From assembly GCA_963753075.1 (NCBI GenBank), contig CAVWAR010000017.1, forward strand, positions 62,001 through 126,000: DNA of 64,000 bases. Direction: 5' to 3'. A model generated the notes under the pieces. It had not been told where the DNA came from, made no database searches, and saw only the letters and a program-made list of their open reading frames with translations. The DNA comes from Prado023 sp963753075 (GTDB taxonomy: Bacteria; Actinomycetota; Actinomycetes; S36-B12; CAIYMF01). Both the position numbers and the translations under genes were made by a program. This document shows positions 42,384-52,387 of the stretch, piece by piece (the first letter of the stretch is position 1; each line of letters opens with the position of its first letter).

Positions 42384-43871
42384 CTATTCCGCAAGGCCGG
42401 TCCAGGGCGGCTCGGGCGCTGTGCGCCCGGCCGTGATCTCATCGCCGAAGCGGACCACCGTGTCGAGGAACGCCTCGACGTCGGCGGTCGAGGTCCGGGC
42501 GTTGATGAAGCACGGCCGGAGCACGTAGCTGCCCGCCACGAAGGTCGAGCTGAGCACGATGGACGTCTCGCGGGCGACGCGGCGCAGGATGCGTGAGTTC
42601 ACGGTGTCCCAGTCGTGGCCGTCGCCGGTTCGGTAGCGGAAACCGCAGATGGACAGCACCGGCTCGGCGAGCACCTCCAGCCGTGGGTGCGCGTGGGCGC
42701 GTGCGGCCACGTAGCGCGCGAAGTCGTTGTCGGCCACGATGCGGGCCCGGACCCCCTCGACGCCCAACTCGCGCAGGATCGCCCAGACCATCACCCCGCG
42801 CGGAGGAGCGGACAGCTCGACGCCGAAGTCGAAGTAGGGGATCCCCATGCTGTCCAACGACGACTGGACGTCCTCGGTGGAGAAGGCGCCCTCGAGGTAG
42901 TCGGCGGGCTCCTGGGTGAAGGCCCGGTGCAGGATCGACCGATCCCGCACGAAGGTGGCGGCAATGCCCACGGGGGCACCCAGCCACTTGTGCGGATCGG
43001 TGATCACCGAATCGGCCAGCTCGAGCCCGTCGTACAGCGGGGCCACCCGCTCGTCGAGGATCCCGGGCAGGCCGTAGGCGCCGTCGACATGGAACCAGGC
43101 GCCGTGGGCGTGCGCCAGGTCGCCGACCGCGCGCAGCGGATCGATGGCACCGGTGTTCGTGGTGCCGGCCGCGGCAACGACAGCCAGGGGCAGGATCCCG
43201 GCCCGTCGGTCGCGGTCAAGTGCCATCGCTAGGGCGCTGACGTCCATCCGCAGCTCGGCGTCGACCGGGATCGAGCGGACCGATGCCCGGCCGATGCCGA
43301 GAACGCCGGCCGCACGCTGGATCGTGTGGTGCGCCTGGGAGGAGGTGTAGATCGCCACTCGGCGGCCGTCGAGGCCCCGGTCCGAGGCGTCGAAACCGAC
43401 CTGTTCGAGCGCGTGCTGCCGGGCCGCCCCCAGTGCCACGAGATTGGCGGTGGAACCCCCGCTGGAGTAGACGCCGCGCATGTGGGGCGCCAGCCCGCAC
43501 AGGCTGGCCAGCCATTCGAGGGACAGCTCCTCAACGTGGTGGAACGCCGAAACCGTCTGGCGTTGCGGCGCGACTGCCATGGCGCCAGCGGCGACGACGG
43601 ACGGGATCGTGGTCGGCCCCGTGGTGATCCAGCCCCACGACGCTGGTGAGGCCAGTCGGGTCCCGTGAGCCAGGATCAGGCGCAGGTACTCATCGACCGT
43701 AGCCTGGGCGCCGATCCCGTGCTCAGGGGCCGGGCCTGAGAGGGCCCCCTGCCAGTCGACGTCGGAGGTCAGGGCGTCGGGCATGTCCGAGGCGAGCCAC
43801 TCATCGACGGCCCGACCGACCTCGCCGAGGTGTCCTGCGAAATTGGCCACTTCCGGCCGGTGTGTGGGCAT
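42384..43871 (-). CDS. pyridoxal-dependent group II decarboxylase (DDC-like)
   Basis: A 495-residue PLP enzyme of the aromatic-L-amino-acid/glutamate decarboxylase family. The cofactor lysine is Lys295 in SVITDPHKWLG; AWFHVDGAYGLPG carries the cofactor Asp and SSGGSTANLVALGAAR the phosphate-binding loop. The substrate is not predictable; aromatic amino acid or a diaminobutyrate-type acid are possible. ATG 43871 lies 10 bases after the recQ stop. A -10 hexamer overlapping the recQ stop suggests it can also be transcribed alone without a leader. The open frame extends upstream opposite nothing but recQ in another frame and was trimmed. Confidence 0.87.
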   Translation of the reverse strand: MPTHRPEVANFAGHLGEVGRAVDEWLASDMPDALTSDVDWQGALSGPAPEHGIGAQATVDEYLRLILAHGTRLASPASWGWITTGPTTIPSVVAAGAMAVAPQRQTVSAFHHVEELSLEWLASLCGLAPHMRGVYSSGGSTANLVALGAARQHALEQVGFDASDRGLDGRRVAIYTSSQAHHTIQRAAGVLGIGRASVRSIPVDAELRMDVSALAMALDRDRRAGILPLAVVAAAGTTNTGAIDPLRAVGDLAHAHGAWFHVDGAYGLPGILDERVAPLYDGLELADSVITDPHKWLGAPVGIAATFVRDRSILHRAFTQEPADYLEGAFSTEDVQSSLDSMGIPYFDFGVELSAPPRGVMVWAILRELGVEGVRARIVADNDFARYVAARAHAHPRLEVLAEPVLSICGFRYRTGDGHDWDTVNSRILRRVARETSIVLSSTFVAGSYVLRPCFINARTSTADVEAFLDTVVRFGDEITAGRTAPEPPWTGLAE

Positions 43872-43881
43872 GCCGGTGAGA

Positions 43882-45777
<1,896 letters not shown>

Positions 45778-45889
45778 GGGGTGATTGTCTCCCGCGCGGC
45801 TGACAACCGGTCACGTCAGGGCCGGGGCGCCCGCCGGGGGAGTCTGTCAGGATGCCGACAACCACGCGGACACGATGGAAGGTGTGACG

Positions 45890-46714
45890 ATGCGGACCAC
45901 GCAGATCACCAAGGACACACAGCTGTGCATCTCGCTGGCGGGGCGGCCGAGCAACGTGGGGACGAGGTTCCACAACTTCCTGTACGCAGAGCTCGGGCTG
46001 GACTACGTGTACAAGGCATTCACGACCGACGACCTGCCAGCAGCGATCGGCGGCATCCGGGCGCTCGGCATCCGGGGGGCCGGGGTCTCGATGCCCTACA
46101 AGCGGGACGTGATCGGGCTCGTCGACTCGATGGACGCATCCGCGCTGGCGATCGCCTCGGTCAACACGATCGTGAACACCGATGGGCACCTGCGTGCGTT
46201 CAACACCGACTACGTGGCCGTCGTGAGTCTCCTGGCTTCCCACGGCGTGCCGGTTGACTCGACCTTCGTCGTGCTCGGCAGCGGCGGGATGGCGCGCGCG
46301 GTCGTGGCGGCCCTGCGCGACTCCGGATTCACCGATGGGTCCGTGGTCGCCCGCAATGCCGGCAGCGGGCAGCCGCTGGCCGAGGAGTACGGGTACTCGT
46401 GGCGCCCGTCGGTCGGTTCCGACCGGCCGGACCTGGTCATCAACGCAACGCCCGTGGGGATGGCAGGCGGCCCCGGCGCCGACAGCCTTCCCGTCGACCG
46501 CGAGGTCGTGCACGCCGCCAGCACCGTGTTCGAGGTGGTCGCGATGCCGGTCGAGACCCCCCTGGTCCGGCTCGCTCGCGACCGGGGAGCGCAGGTCATC
46601 ACAGGTGCCCAGGTGCAGGCGCTGCAGGCGGCCGAGCAGTTCGCCCGCTATACCGGGGTGCGCCCGACGTCCGACCAGCTCGAGCGGGCAGCGACGTTCT
46701 CCCGCGCCGGGTAG
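45890..46714 (+). CDS. shikimate dehydrogenase-like protein (SDH-L, HI0607 type)
   Basis: A 274-residue NADP-type oxidoreductase. It keeps the catalytic Lys71 (SMPYKRDV) and Asp107 (FNTDYVAV) and the nucleotide loop VLGSGGMARAV, but the N-terminal shikimate-binding element is GRPSNVGTRFHNF instead of the AroE-type S-x-S-P-x-x-H-N. This is the pattern of the SDH-L group (H. influenzae HI0607), which has very low shikimate activity and an unsettled role. No aro genes are nearby. ATG 45890 is chosen because GGAAGG precedes it by 8 bases; the longer frame to 45785 lacks conservation of sense. Confidence 0.82.
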   Translation: MRTTQITKDTQLCISLAGRPSNVGTRFHNFLYAELGLDYVYKAFTTDDLPAAIGGIRALGIRGAGVSMPYKRDVIGLVDSMDASALAIASVNTIVNTDGHLRAFNTDYVAVVSLLASHGVPVDSTFVVLGSGGMARAVVAALRDSGFTDGSVVARNAGSGQPLAEEYGYSWRPSVGSDRPDLVINATPVGMAGGPGADSLPVDREVVHAASTVFEVVAMPVETPLVRLARDRGAQVITGAQVQALQAAEQFARYTGVRPTSDQLERAATFSRAG

Positions 46715-46737
46715 CCGAGGCGCCCTGCCGGCGGGGC

Positions 46738-46950
46738 TCAGCTCGAGGGGTGCAGGCTCATCGGGCCGTAGACCAGTCGGCCGTCCTCGTACAGGGTGAC
46801 GGAGTCGATGCCGTCGCCGAGCAGGTCACGCCAGACCTCACCGACCCAGGTCTCGGCGTCCGCCTGGGTCGGGAACCCATCCGCGGGCTGCGCGGCGGAG
46901 TCGGGAAGGGCTTCGCCCTGTGCCGTCTGGTACTGCCACGTCCACCCCAT
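46738..46950 (-). CDS. small conserved-type hypothetical protein (70 aa)
   Basis: A 70-residue acidic protein starting MGWTWQYQTAQGE and ending LYEDGRLVYGPMSL. The alternation of short strands and a helix (QADAETWVGEVWRDLLGDG) suggests a small alpha/beta fold; similar short proteins are common in actinomycetes and have no assigned function. GAGGAGG precedes ATG 46950 closely. It lies 16 bp downstream of the aldo/keto reductase gene and is probably cotranscribed with it. Confidence 0.7.
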   Translation of the reverse strand: MGWTWQYQTAQGEALPDSAAQPADGFPTQADAETWVGEVWRDLLGDGIDSVTLYEDGRLVYGPMSLHPSS

Positions 46951-46966
46951 GGTGCTCCTCCTCGGG

Positions 46967-47965
46967 TCAGGGCCGCTGGGCCGGGGATTCGGTCCGGGCC
47001 GGGTCAGTGACGACCGAGTCGGAGAGGACCTCGTCGATCGCGGCGCGCAGGTCGGCATCCAGGACGACCCCGCTGGCCTGCACCGAGTCGGTCAGCTGCT
47101 CGGGTCGGGACGCCCCGACGATCGCCGCCGACACGTTGGGATTGCCCAGAACCCAGGCCACTGCCATCTGGGCCATCGTCAGGCCGGCCTGCTCGGCCAG
47201 GAAGCGCAGGCTCTGCACACGGGTCAGCACGTCGTCGCGCAGCCAGCGTGACACGAACGCAGAGCCGGTCGGATCCGCAGCCCTCGAGCCCTCGGGCACC
47301 GGCTCGCCGGGCAGGTACTTGCCCGTGAGGATGCCCTGGGCCATCGGTGACCAGACAACCTGGCCGATCCCGGCCTCCTCGCACAGGGGCACGACCTCGG
47401 CCTCGATGACCCGCCAGAGCATCGAGTACTGGGGCTGGTTGGACACGATCCGGTCCAGGCCCATCTGCTCGGCCAGCTCGAGCGCGGCGCGGATCTCCTC
47501 GGCCCGCCACTCCGAGACCCCGATGTACATGACCTTGCCGGAGCGGACCAGGTCGTCGAACGCGCGCAGCGTCTCCTCGAGCGGGGTGTGGTGGTCGTAG
47601 CGGTGCGCCTGGTAGACGTCGATGTGGTCGGTCTGCAGGCGACGCAGCGATCCGTGGCAGGACTCGATGATGTGCTTGCGGGACAGCCCGCGGTCGTTGC
47701 GGCCCGGACCCGTGGGCCAGTAGACCTTCGTCATGATCTCCAGACCTTCGCGGCGCTGGCCGGCCAGCGCTCGCCCGAGCACGGACTCCGCACCCGTCTG
47801 GGCGTAGACGTCTGCCGTGTCGAACGTGGTGATCCCGGCGTCCAGGGCCGCGTGCACGCAGGCCGCGGCGGCGTCCTCGGCCACCTGGGACGCGTGCGTC
47901 AGCCAGTTCCCGTAGGCGATCTCACTGACCTGAAGTCCACTGCGCCCGAGGTGTCGATGCTCCAT
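46967..47965 (-). CDS. aldo/keto reductase (KCNAB-beta/YghZ-like)
   Basis: A 332-residue aldo/keto reductase of the voltage-gated-channel beta-subunit-like group. The tetrad reads Asp in TFDTADVYAQ with its Tyr, Lys in IMTKVYWP and His in YQAHRYD. Typical extras are SNQPQYSMLWR and the C-terminal AIVGASRPEQLTDSV. Members reduce aldehydes such as glyceraldehyde-3-phosphate or methylglyoxal; the substrate here is not determined. The 70-residue protein gene follows on the same transcript. A leaderless -10 precedes the ATG. Confidence 0.9.
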   Translation of the reverse strand: MEHRHLGRSGLQVSEIAYGNWLTHASQVAEDAAAACVHAALDAGITTFDTADVYAQTGAESVLGRALAGQRREGLEIMTKVYWPTGPGRNDRGLSRKHIIESCHGSLRRLQTDHIDVYQAHRYDHHTPLEETLRAFDDLVRSGKVMYIGVSEWRAEEIRAALELAEQMGLDRIVSNQPQYSMLWRVIEAEVVPLCEEAGIGQVVWSPMAQGILTGKYLPGEPVPEGSRAADPTGSAFVSRWLRDDVLTRVQSLRFLAEQAGLTMAQMAVAWVLGNPNVSAAIVGASRPEQLTDSVQASGVVLDADLRAAIDEVLSDSVVTDPARTESPAQRP

Positions 47966-47972
47966 GACTCGG

Positions 47973-47978
47973 ACCCTA
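47973..47978 (-). promoter_or_regulatory. -10 hexamer TAGGGT, leaderless start of the aldo/keto reductase
   Basis: On the minus strand TAGGGT ends 7 bases before ATG 47965. Confidence 0.5.
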
Positions 47979-48022
47979 GGCCACCGGCCTGACCCGTGCC
48001 ACCCATGGCCCGGACGCGGGGC

Positions 48023-48631
48023 CTACTTGGGGACCACCGGCTGCCCGTTGCGGCGCACTCGCGGCGGGGGGAGCCGCAGCCTGCGCAGCTGGAGCACCCG
48101 CATCAGCGCGTAGAAGGTCGCGCCCTTGCGGTCGGCCTTCGAGGGCCACTGTTCCGTGAGCTTGGCGTTCATCCGCAGCAGGAGCACAGTGGTGTCAACA
48201 ACGATGAACAGCGTCATGGCCATCCACATCAGCGACACGTAGCCCTGGGCCTGCGGAAGGCCCCAGCTCTGCCAGGGCAGGAACCCCGCGACCAGGACGA
48301 GGATCGCCATTGGCATGAACAGCTCAGCAGCGGCGAACCGGCCGTCGACGAAGTCGCGGATGAACTTGCGGACCGGCCCGGCGTCGCGCGGGGGCAGGGC
48401 CCGCTCGTCGCCGGCCAGCAGCGCCGTACGGTTCGCGTTGCGCTCCTCAGCAGCGCGGGCGCGGGCAGCCTTCTTGGCGGCCTTGGGGTCGTTGGGGACC
48501 TTCAGCGTCTGCTTGCGCTGCGCCTCGGCCTCCTTGCGCGACGGGGTCGGATGGCCCTTGCCGATGGTCTGTTCTGACAGCGGAGCTTGGGCGGCGGGCT
48601 CCGGCGAGGATTTGCGGGACGGGAACTTCAC
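48023..48631 (-). CDS. DUF3043 membrane protein
   Basis: A 202-residue actinobacterial protein. The N-terminal half is basic and Ala/Lys-rich (PKAAKKAARARAAEERNANR), the middle has GDERALPPRDAGPVRKFIRD, typical of DUF3043, and two membrane helices follow (about 100-122 and 132-152). The C-terminus is basic again (LRRLRLPPPRVRRNGQP). Function unknown. Starts at GTG 48631 and is divergent from pspA across 89 bp. Confidence 0.85.
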   Translation of the reverse strand: MKFPSRKSSPEPAAQAPLSEQTIGKGHPTPSRKEAEAQRKQTLKVPNDPKAAKKAARARAAEERNANRTALLAGDERALPPRDAGPVRKFIRDFVDGRFAAAELFMPMAILVLVAGFLPWQSWGLPQAQGYVSLMWMAMTLFIVVDTTVLLLRMNAKLTEQWPSKADRKGATFYALMRVLQLRRLRLPPPRVRRNGQPVVPK

Positions 48632-48637
48632 AGGGCA

Positions 48638-48643
48638 AGGGTA
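48638..48643 (-). promoter_or_regulatory. -10 hexamer TACCCT, leaderless start of the DUF3043 gene
   Basis: On the minus strand TACCCT ends 6 bases before GTG 48631. Confidence 0.5.
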
Positions 48644-48666
48644 CGTCGTGCCAAGCGATGGGGCGT

Positions 48667-48672
48667 TAGGCT
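48667..48672 (+). promoter_or_regulatory. -10 hexamer TAGGCT for pspA
   Basis: TAGGCT lies 48 bases before ATG 48721, with GGAGAGAGAG in the leader; pspA thus has a leadered transcript while the divergent DUF3043 gene appears leaderless. Confidence 0.35.
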
Positions 48673-48720
48673 TGTCCTCATCGGCGGGTGTGCCGCCCGG
48701 AGAGAGAGTGACCGCGAACC

Positions 48721-49590
48721 ATGGCTGGAATGTGGCAGCGCTTCAAGATGATCTTCCGCTCCAAGGCCAACGCGGCCATGGACAAGGCGGAGAATCCCGC
48801 ACAGACCCTGGACTACTCCTACGAGAAGCAGCTGGAGATGCTGCAGAAGGTCCGACGCGGAGTGGCCGACGTCGCCACCAGCCGCAAGCGGGTCGAGCTG
48901 CAGATCGCCAGCCTGGACAAGCAGCTGGCCAAGCTCGATGACCAGGCCCGGGCGGCGCTGGCGGCAGGCCGCGAGGACCTGGCTCGCGAGGCGCTGATCC
49001 GCAAGTCCGCCATCGGCCAGCAGATCGCCGACCTGCACGTGCAGCTCGAGCAGCTGACGATGCAGGAGCAGAAGCTCACCGTGGCCGCCCAGCAGCTGCA
49101 GACCAAGGTCGAGTCGTTCCGCACCCAGAAGGAGACCATCAAGGCCACCTACTCGGCTGCGGAGGCGCAGGTGCGTATCAATGAGGCCTTCACCGGGATC
49201 TCCAGCGAGCTCGGTGATGTCGGCCTGGCCATCCAGCGCGCGGAGGACCGCACCTCGCAGATGCAGGCTCGGGCCGGTGCCATGGAGGAGCTCATGGCAA
49301 CAGGTGCCCTCGAGACGACCGGCGGCAAGGACGCGTTGACCGCCGAGCTGGAGCGACTCTCGGCGGACAACCAGGTCGAGAACGAGCTCGCGGCGATGAA
49401 GGCCCAGATCGGAGGCGCGCAGCCGCCGTCCGCCGTGACCGGATCCGCCGCCGCCGCGGTCGGATCCGGACCGGCCGAGGACATCGTCGACGCGGTCGTC
49501 GCCGAGGAGCCCACGGCCCTGCCGCCCGCCGCACCGGCCGAGTCCGCCGAGTCCGAGGCGGCTCCGCCCGCTGACCCGGCCGCGCAGTAG
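48721..49590 (+). CDS. pspA: PspA/IM30 family membrane-stress protein
   Basis: A 289-residue PspA/IM30 homologue. It begins MAGMWQRFKMIFRSKANAAM, the amphipathic helix that touches the membrane, and continues as the long coiled coil (about 25-215) that builds ESCRT-III-like assemblies. The C-terminal 60 residues are Ala/Pro/Glu-rich and disordered. It protects the cytoplasmic membrane under envelope stress. The next two genes, htpX and pspAB, lie 23 and 9 bp further on; this trio is a recurring actinobacterial and archaeal module. Confidence 0.92.
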   Translation: MAGMWQRFKMIFRSKANAAMDKAENPAQTLDYSYEKQLEMLQKVRRGVADVATSRKRVELQIASLDKQLAKLDDQARAALAAGREDLAREALIRKSAIGQQIADLHVQLEQLTMQEQKLTVAAQQLQTKVESFRTQKETIKATYSAAEAQVRINEAFTGISSELGDVGLAIQRAEDRTSQMQARAGAMEELMATGALETTGGKDALTAELERLSADNQVENELAAMKAQIGGAQPPSAVTGSAAAAVGSGPAEDIVDAVVAEEPTALPPAAPAESAESEAAPPADPAAQ

Positions 49591-49613
49591 GGCCGGAGGT
49601 CCACGAGCACAAC

Positions 49614-50513
49614 ATGGCGCGCAACCGGTACGCCCCCGACCGTGGTCTGGCCGCCCGGATGGGCGGCACCATGTTCGTCCTGGGCCTGCTCTACGTGGTC
49701 CTGATGGGTGTGCTGATCTACGCCGGCCTGGGCTACGGGTTCGTGTTCGCGATCGCCGGGTTCTCCGCCTGGGCCCAGTGGTACTTCTCGGACCGGGTCG
49801 CGCTGTTCTCGATGGGGGCGCGCACGGTCACGCCCGAGCAGGCTCCCCAGGTCCATGCCATTGTCGACCGGCTCTGCGTCATGGCCGACATGCCCAAGCC
49901 AGCCGTGGCCATCGCCGACACGGACATGCCCAATGCCTTCGCAACCGGTCGGAGCTCCAAGCGCGCGGTCGTGTGCGTGACCACCGGGCTGCTGCGCCGG
50001 CTCGACGCCGAGGAGCTTGAGGGGGTCCTGTCGCACGAGCTGTCCCACGTGGCGCACCGCGACGTGCTCGTGATGACGGTGGCCTCCTTCGTCGGCGTCC
50101 TGGCCGGGTTCCTGACCAGGTCGTGGATGTGGGGCGGCCTGACCCGGCGACGCAGCAGTGACGGCAACGGCGCGGTCGCGTTCCTGCTCATCATGGTCGT
50201 GTCGATCCTCGTGTACGCAATCAGCTTCATCCTCGTGCGGATGCTCTCCCGCTACCGGGAGCTGTCCGCGGACCGCGCGGGGGCCCTGCTGACGGGCCGC
50301 CCCGCGGCACTGGGGCGAGCGCTGCAGAAGATCACCGGCGACATGGGCAGGATCCCCACGAACGACCTGCGCGCGAAGGAGCCGATGAACGCCTTCTTCA
50401 TCGCCCCGGCGCTGGCCGGCGGCCAGTCCCTGGCAAGCCTGTTCGCCACACACCCCCCGTTGGACAAGCGGTTGGAGCAGCTGGCCAAGATCTCTGCACA
50501 GCTCGGGCAGTAG
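49614..50513 (+). CDS. htpX: membrane zinc metalloprotease HtpX
   Basis: A 299-residue M48-family protease. Two N-terminal membrane helices (about 20-56) and one or two central ones (about 151-170 and 182-206) surround the zinc site HELSH (His141, Glu142, His145) with the third ligand in ELSADRAG (about residue 220). HtpX degrades damaged membrane proteins. It lies between pspA and pspAB on the same transcript, so it probably serves the membrane-stress response. ATG 49614 is followed by a basic start, MARNRYAPDR. Confidence 0.93.
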   Translation: MARNRYAPDRGLAARMGGTMFVLGLLYVVLMGVLIYAGLGYGFVFAIAGFSAWAQWYFSDRVALFSMGARTVTPEQAPQVHAIVDRLCVMADMPKPAVAIADTDMPNAFATGRSSKRAVVCVTTGLLRRLDAEELEGVLSHELSHVAHRDVLVMTVASFVGVLAGFLTRSWMWGGLTRRRSSDGNGAVAFLLIMVVSILVYAISFILVRMLSRYRELSADRAGALLTGRPAALGRALQKITGDMGRIPTNDLRAKEPMNAFFIAPALAGGQSLASLFATHPPLDKRLEQLAKISAQLGQ

Positions 50514-50522
50514 CGGGCAGTC

Positions 50523-51092
50523 GTGGGATTCTTCGACTCGCTGATGGGCCGGCGCAAGCCCGCCCGCCCTGACCTCGACGCGATCTTCGGATTGCCGTCC
50601 GGGGCCATCACCTTGGAGGCCAGCCTCGGTTTCCAACCGACGGGCGCAGGTGCGGTCGCGTTCCGGGTACCGGAGGGCCGGGCATTCGCCGAGGTCCAGG
50701 CCGAGATCGAGGCGCTGCTGGCAGCCTCGGGGAATCCCGCGGTCGAGGTCACCTCCGACCAGTACGGCTACACGTGGTTGGTGATCACCACCGATCCGCC
50801 CGATGTCGGGGCCCTCGTGACGCACCTGCATGCGGTGAACCTGTCGTTGCAGGACACCGGCTTCGGCCCGCAGCTGCTCGCGGCGACCGTGGTGTTCGCC
50901 GATCCGGGCGGTCGATCGCTGGCCATGGTCTACCTGTTCAAGCAGGGCTCGTTCTACCCGTTCGCGCCCATCGCGGCCCAAACCCGCGACACCGTGCTGG
51001 AACTGCAGGTCCGCGACCTGTTGCGCGACGACGTGTCGGTCGAGTCCGACCTCTCCCGGTGGTTCCCGATCTGGGGCGCCCCGGGCCTGTAG
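50523..51092 (+). CDS. pspAB: PspA-associated protein PspAB
   Basis: A 189-residue soluble protein starting MGFFDSLMGRRKPA and ending WFPIWGAPGL. It matches what is known of PspAB, a partner protein encoded with PspA and HtpX-like protease in actinobacteria and archaea. It contains two alpha/beta segments, with AFRVPEGRAFAEVQAEIEAL in the first and MVYLFKQGSFYPFAP in the second. Its biochemical role is unknown. GTG 50523 lies 9 bp after htpX. It converges on nadA with a 7-bp gap. Confidence 0.82.
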   Translation: MGFFDSLMGRRKPARPDLDAIFGLPSGAITLEASLGFQPTGAGAVAFRVPEGRAFAEVQAEIEALLAASGNPAVEVTSDQYGYTWLVITTDPPDVGALVTHLHAVNLSLQDTGFGPQLLAATVVFADPGGRSLAMVYLFKQGSFYPFAPIAAQTRDTVLELQVRDLLRDDVSVESDLSRWFPIWGAPGL

Positions 51093-51099
51093 GCCGCGC

Positions 51100-52302
51100 T
51101 CAGTCGGGCGTGGGGGTGGCACCCACCCCGGGCAGGGCCAGCATCCGGTCCAGGGCGACGCCGGCCCAGCGCGCGGTGTCGTCGTCGACGACGATCTGGT
51201 TGACCACGTTGCCCGCCACCAGGTTCTCCAGGGCCCACACCAGGTGCGGCAGGTCGATCCGGTTCATCGTCGAGCAGTAGCACACCGAGCGGTCCAGGAA
51301 GCTGATCTGCTTGTCGGGGTGGGCATTGGCCAGCCGGCGCACCAGGTTGAGCTCGGTGCCGATGGCCCACGAGGAGCCGGGCTCCGCGGCGTCGAGGACG
51401 CGGATGATGTACTCCGTCGAACCCACGTAGTCGGCCTTGTTCACCACCTCGTACCTGCACTCGGGGTGCACGAGGATGCTCACGCCGGGGATCCGCTCGC
51501 GAGCCTCGTCGACGACCTCCTCGGTGAATCGGCCGTGCACCGAGCAGTGGCCGCGCCAGAGCACGACCCTTGCCGCGCGCACCTCATCGTCGGTCAACCC
51601 GCCGCCGGGCTTGTGCGGGTCATAGAGCACGCAGTCGGCCAGGCTCAGGCCGAGCTCGAGGACGGCGGTGTTGCGACCCAGGTGCTGGTCGGGGAGGAAG
51701 AAGACCCGCTCGCCGTGGTCGAAGGCCCATTCGAGGGACTGCCGGGCATTGCTCGATGTGCAGATGGTCCCGTGGTTGCGGCCCGTGAATGCCTTGATCG
51801 CGGCCGTGGAGTTCATGTACGTGATCGGGATCGTGCTGGTGTCCAGGCCCAGCTCCGCGAAGCGCTCCCACGCATCCTCGACCTGGCCGATCTCGGCCAT
51901 GTCGGCCATCGAGCACCCGGCCGCCAGGTCCGGCAGGATCACCTGCTGCTCAGTTGTTGTGAGGATGTCGGCACTCTCGGCCATGAAGTGCACGCCGCAG
52001 AAGACGATGAACTCCGCCTCGGGGTGCGCAGCGGCCTGCTGGGCGAGCTTGAACGAGTCACCGGTCACGTCCGCGAACGCGATGACCTCATCGCGTTGGT
52101 AGTGGTGGCCGAGCAGGTAGGCCCGGGACCCGAGCGCCGCACGGGCCCGCTCTGCCCGCGCCACGAGGCCCGGATCCGAGGCCGGCGGTAGCGCACCCGG
52201 GCACTCCACGCCCTTCTCGGTCTCCGCGTCGGTGCCCTGGCCGAGCAGGAGCAGTGCCAGCGGGGTCGGTTGCGGCTCGGTCCAGGCAGCCGTGTCAGTC
52301 AT
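51100..52302 (-). CDS. nadA: quinolinate synthase NadA
   Basis: A 400-residue enzyme that condenses iminoaspartate with dihydroxyacetone phosphate to give quinolinate for NAD synthesis. The [4Fe-4S] ligands can be read as Cys102 (FCGVHFMAE), Cys282 (VHPECRYEV) and Cys343 in CYCSTM. AYLLGHHYQRDEV and FLPDQHLGRN are family motifs. nadB and nadC are not adjacent, unlike the usual actinobacterial cluster. AGGAAGG precedes ATG 52302. The Fe-S cluster links it loosely to the erpA and desulfurase genes downstream, but there is no shared operon. Confidence 0.95.
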   Translation of the reverse strand: MTDTAAWTEPQPTPLALLLLGQGTDAETEKGVECPGALPPASDPGLVARAERARAALGSRAYLLGHHYQRDEVIAFADVTGDSFKLAQQAAAHPEAEFIVFCGVHFMAESADILTTTEQQVILPDLAAGCSMADMAEIGQVEDAWERFAELGLDTSTIPITYMNSTAAIKAFTGRNHGTICTSSNARQSLEWAFDHGERVFFLPDQHLGRNTAVLELGLSLADCVLYDPHKPGGGLTDDEVRAARVVLWRGHCSVHGRFTEEVVDEARERIPGVSILVHPECRYEVVNKADYVGSTEYIIRVLDAAEPGSSWAIGTELNLVRRLANAHPDKQISFLDRSVCYCSTMNRIDLPHLVWALENLVAGNVVNQIVVDDDTARWAGVALDRMLALPGVGATPTPD

Positions 52303-52387
52303 CGCGGGACCTTCCTCGTACTCGGGGGACCATGGTTACACAGAGTTCTGCGGCGCGGCGTGGCTCCGGGTGCCAGACTTCGGCCTC

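Noticed and set aside
49149..51122. A 657-codon minus-strand frame opposite pspA, htpX and pspAB
   Set aside because: Shadow frame; the plus-strand genes carry clear family motifs such as HELSH.
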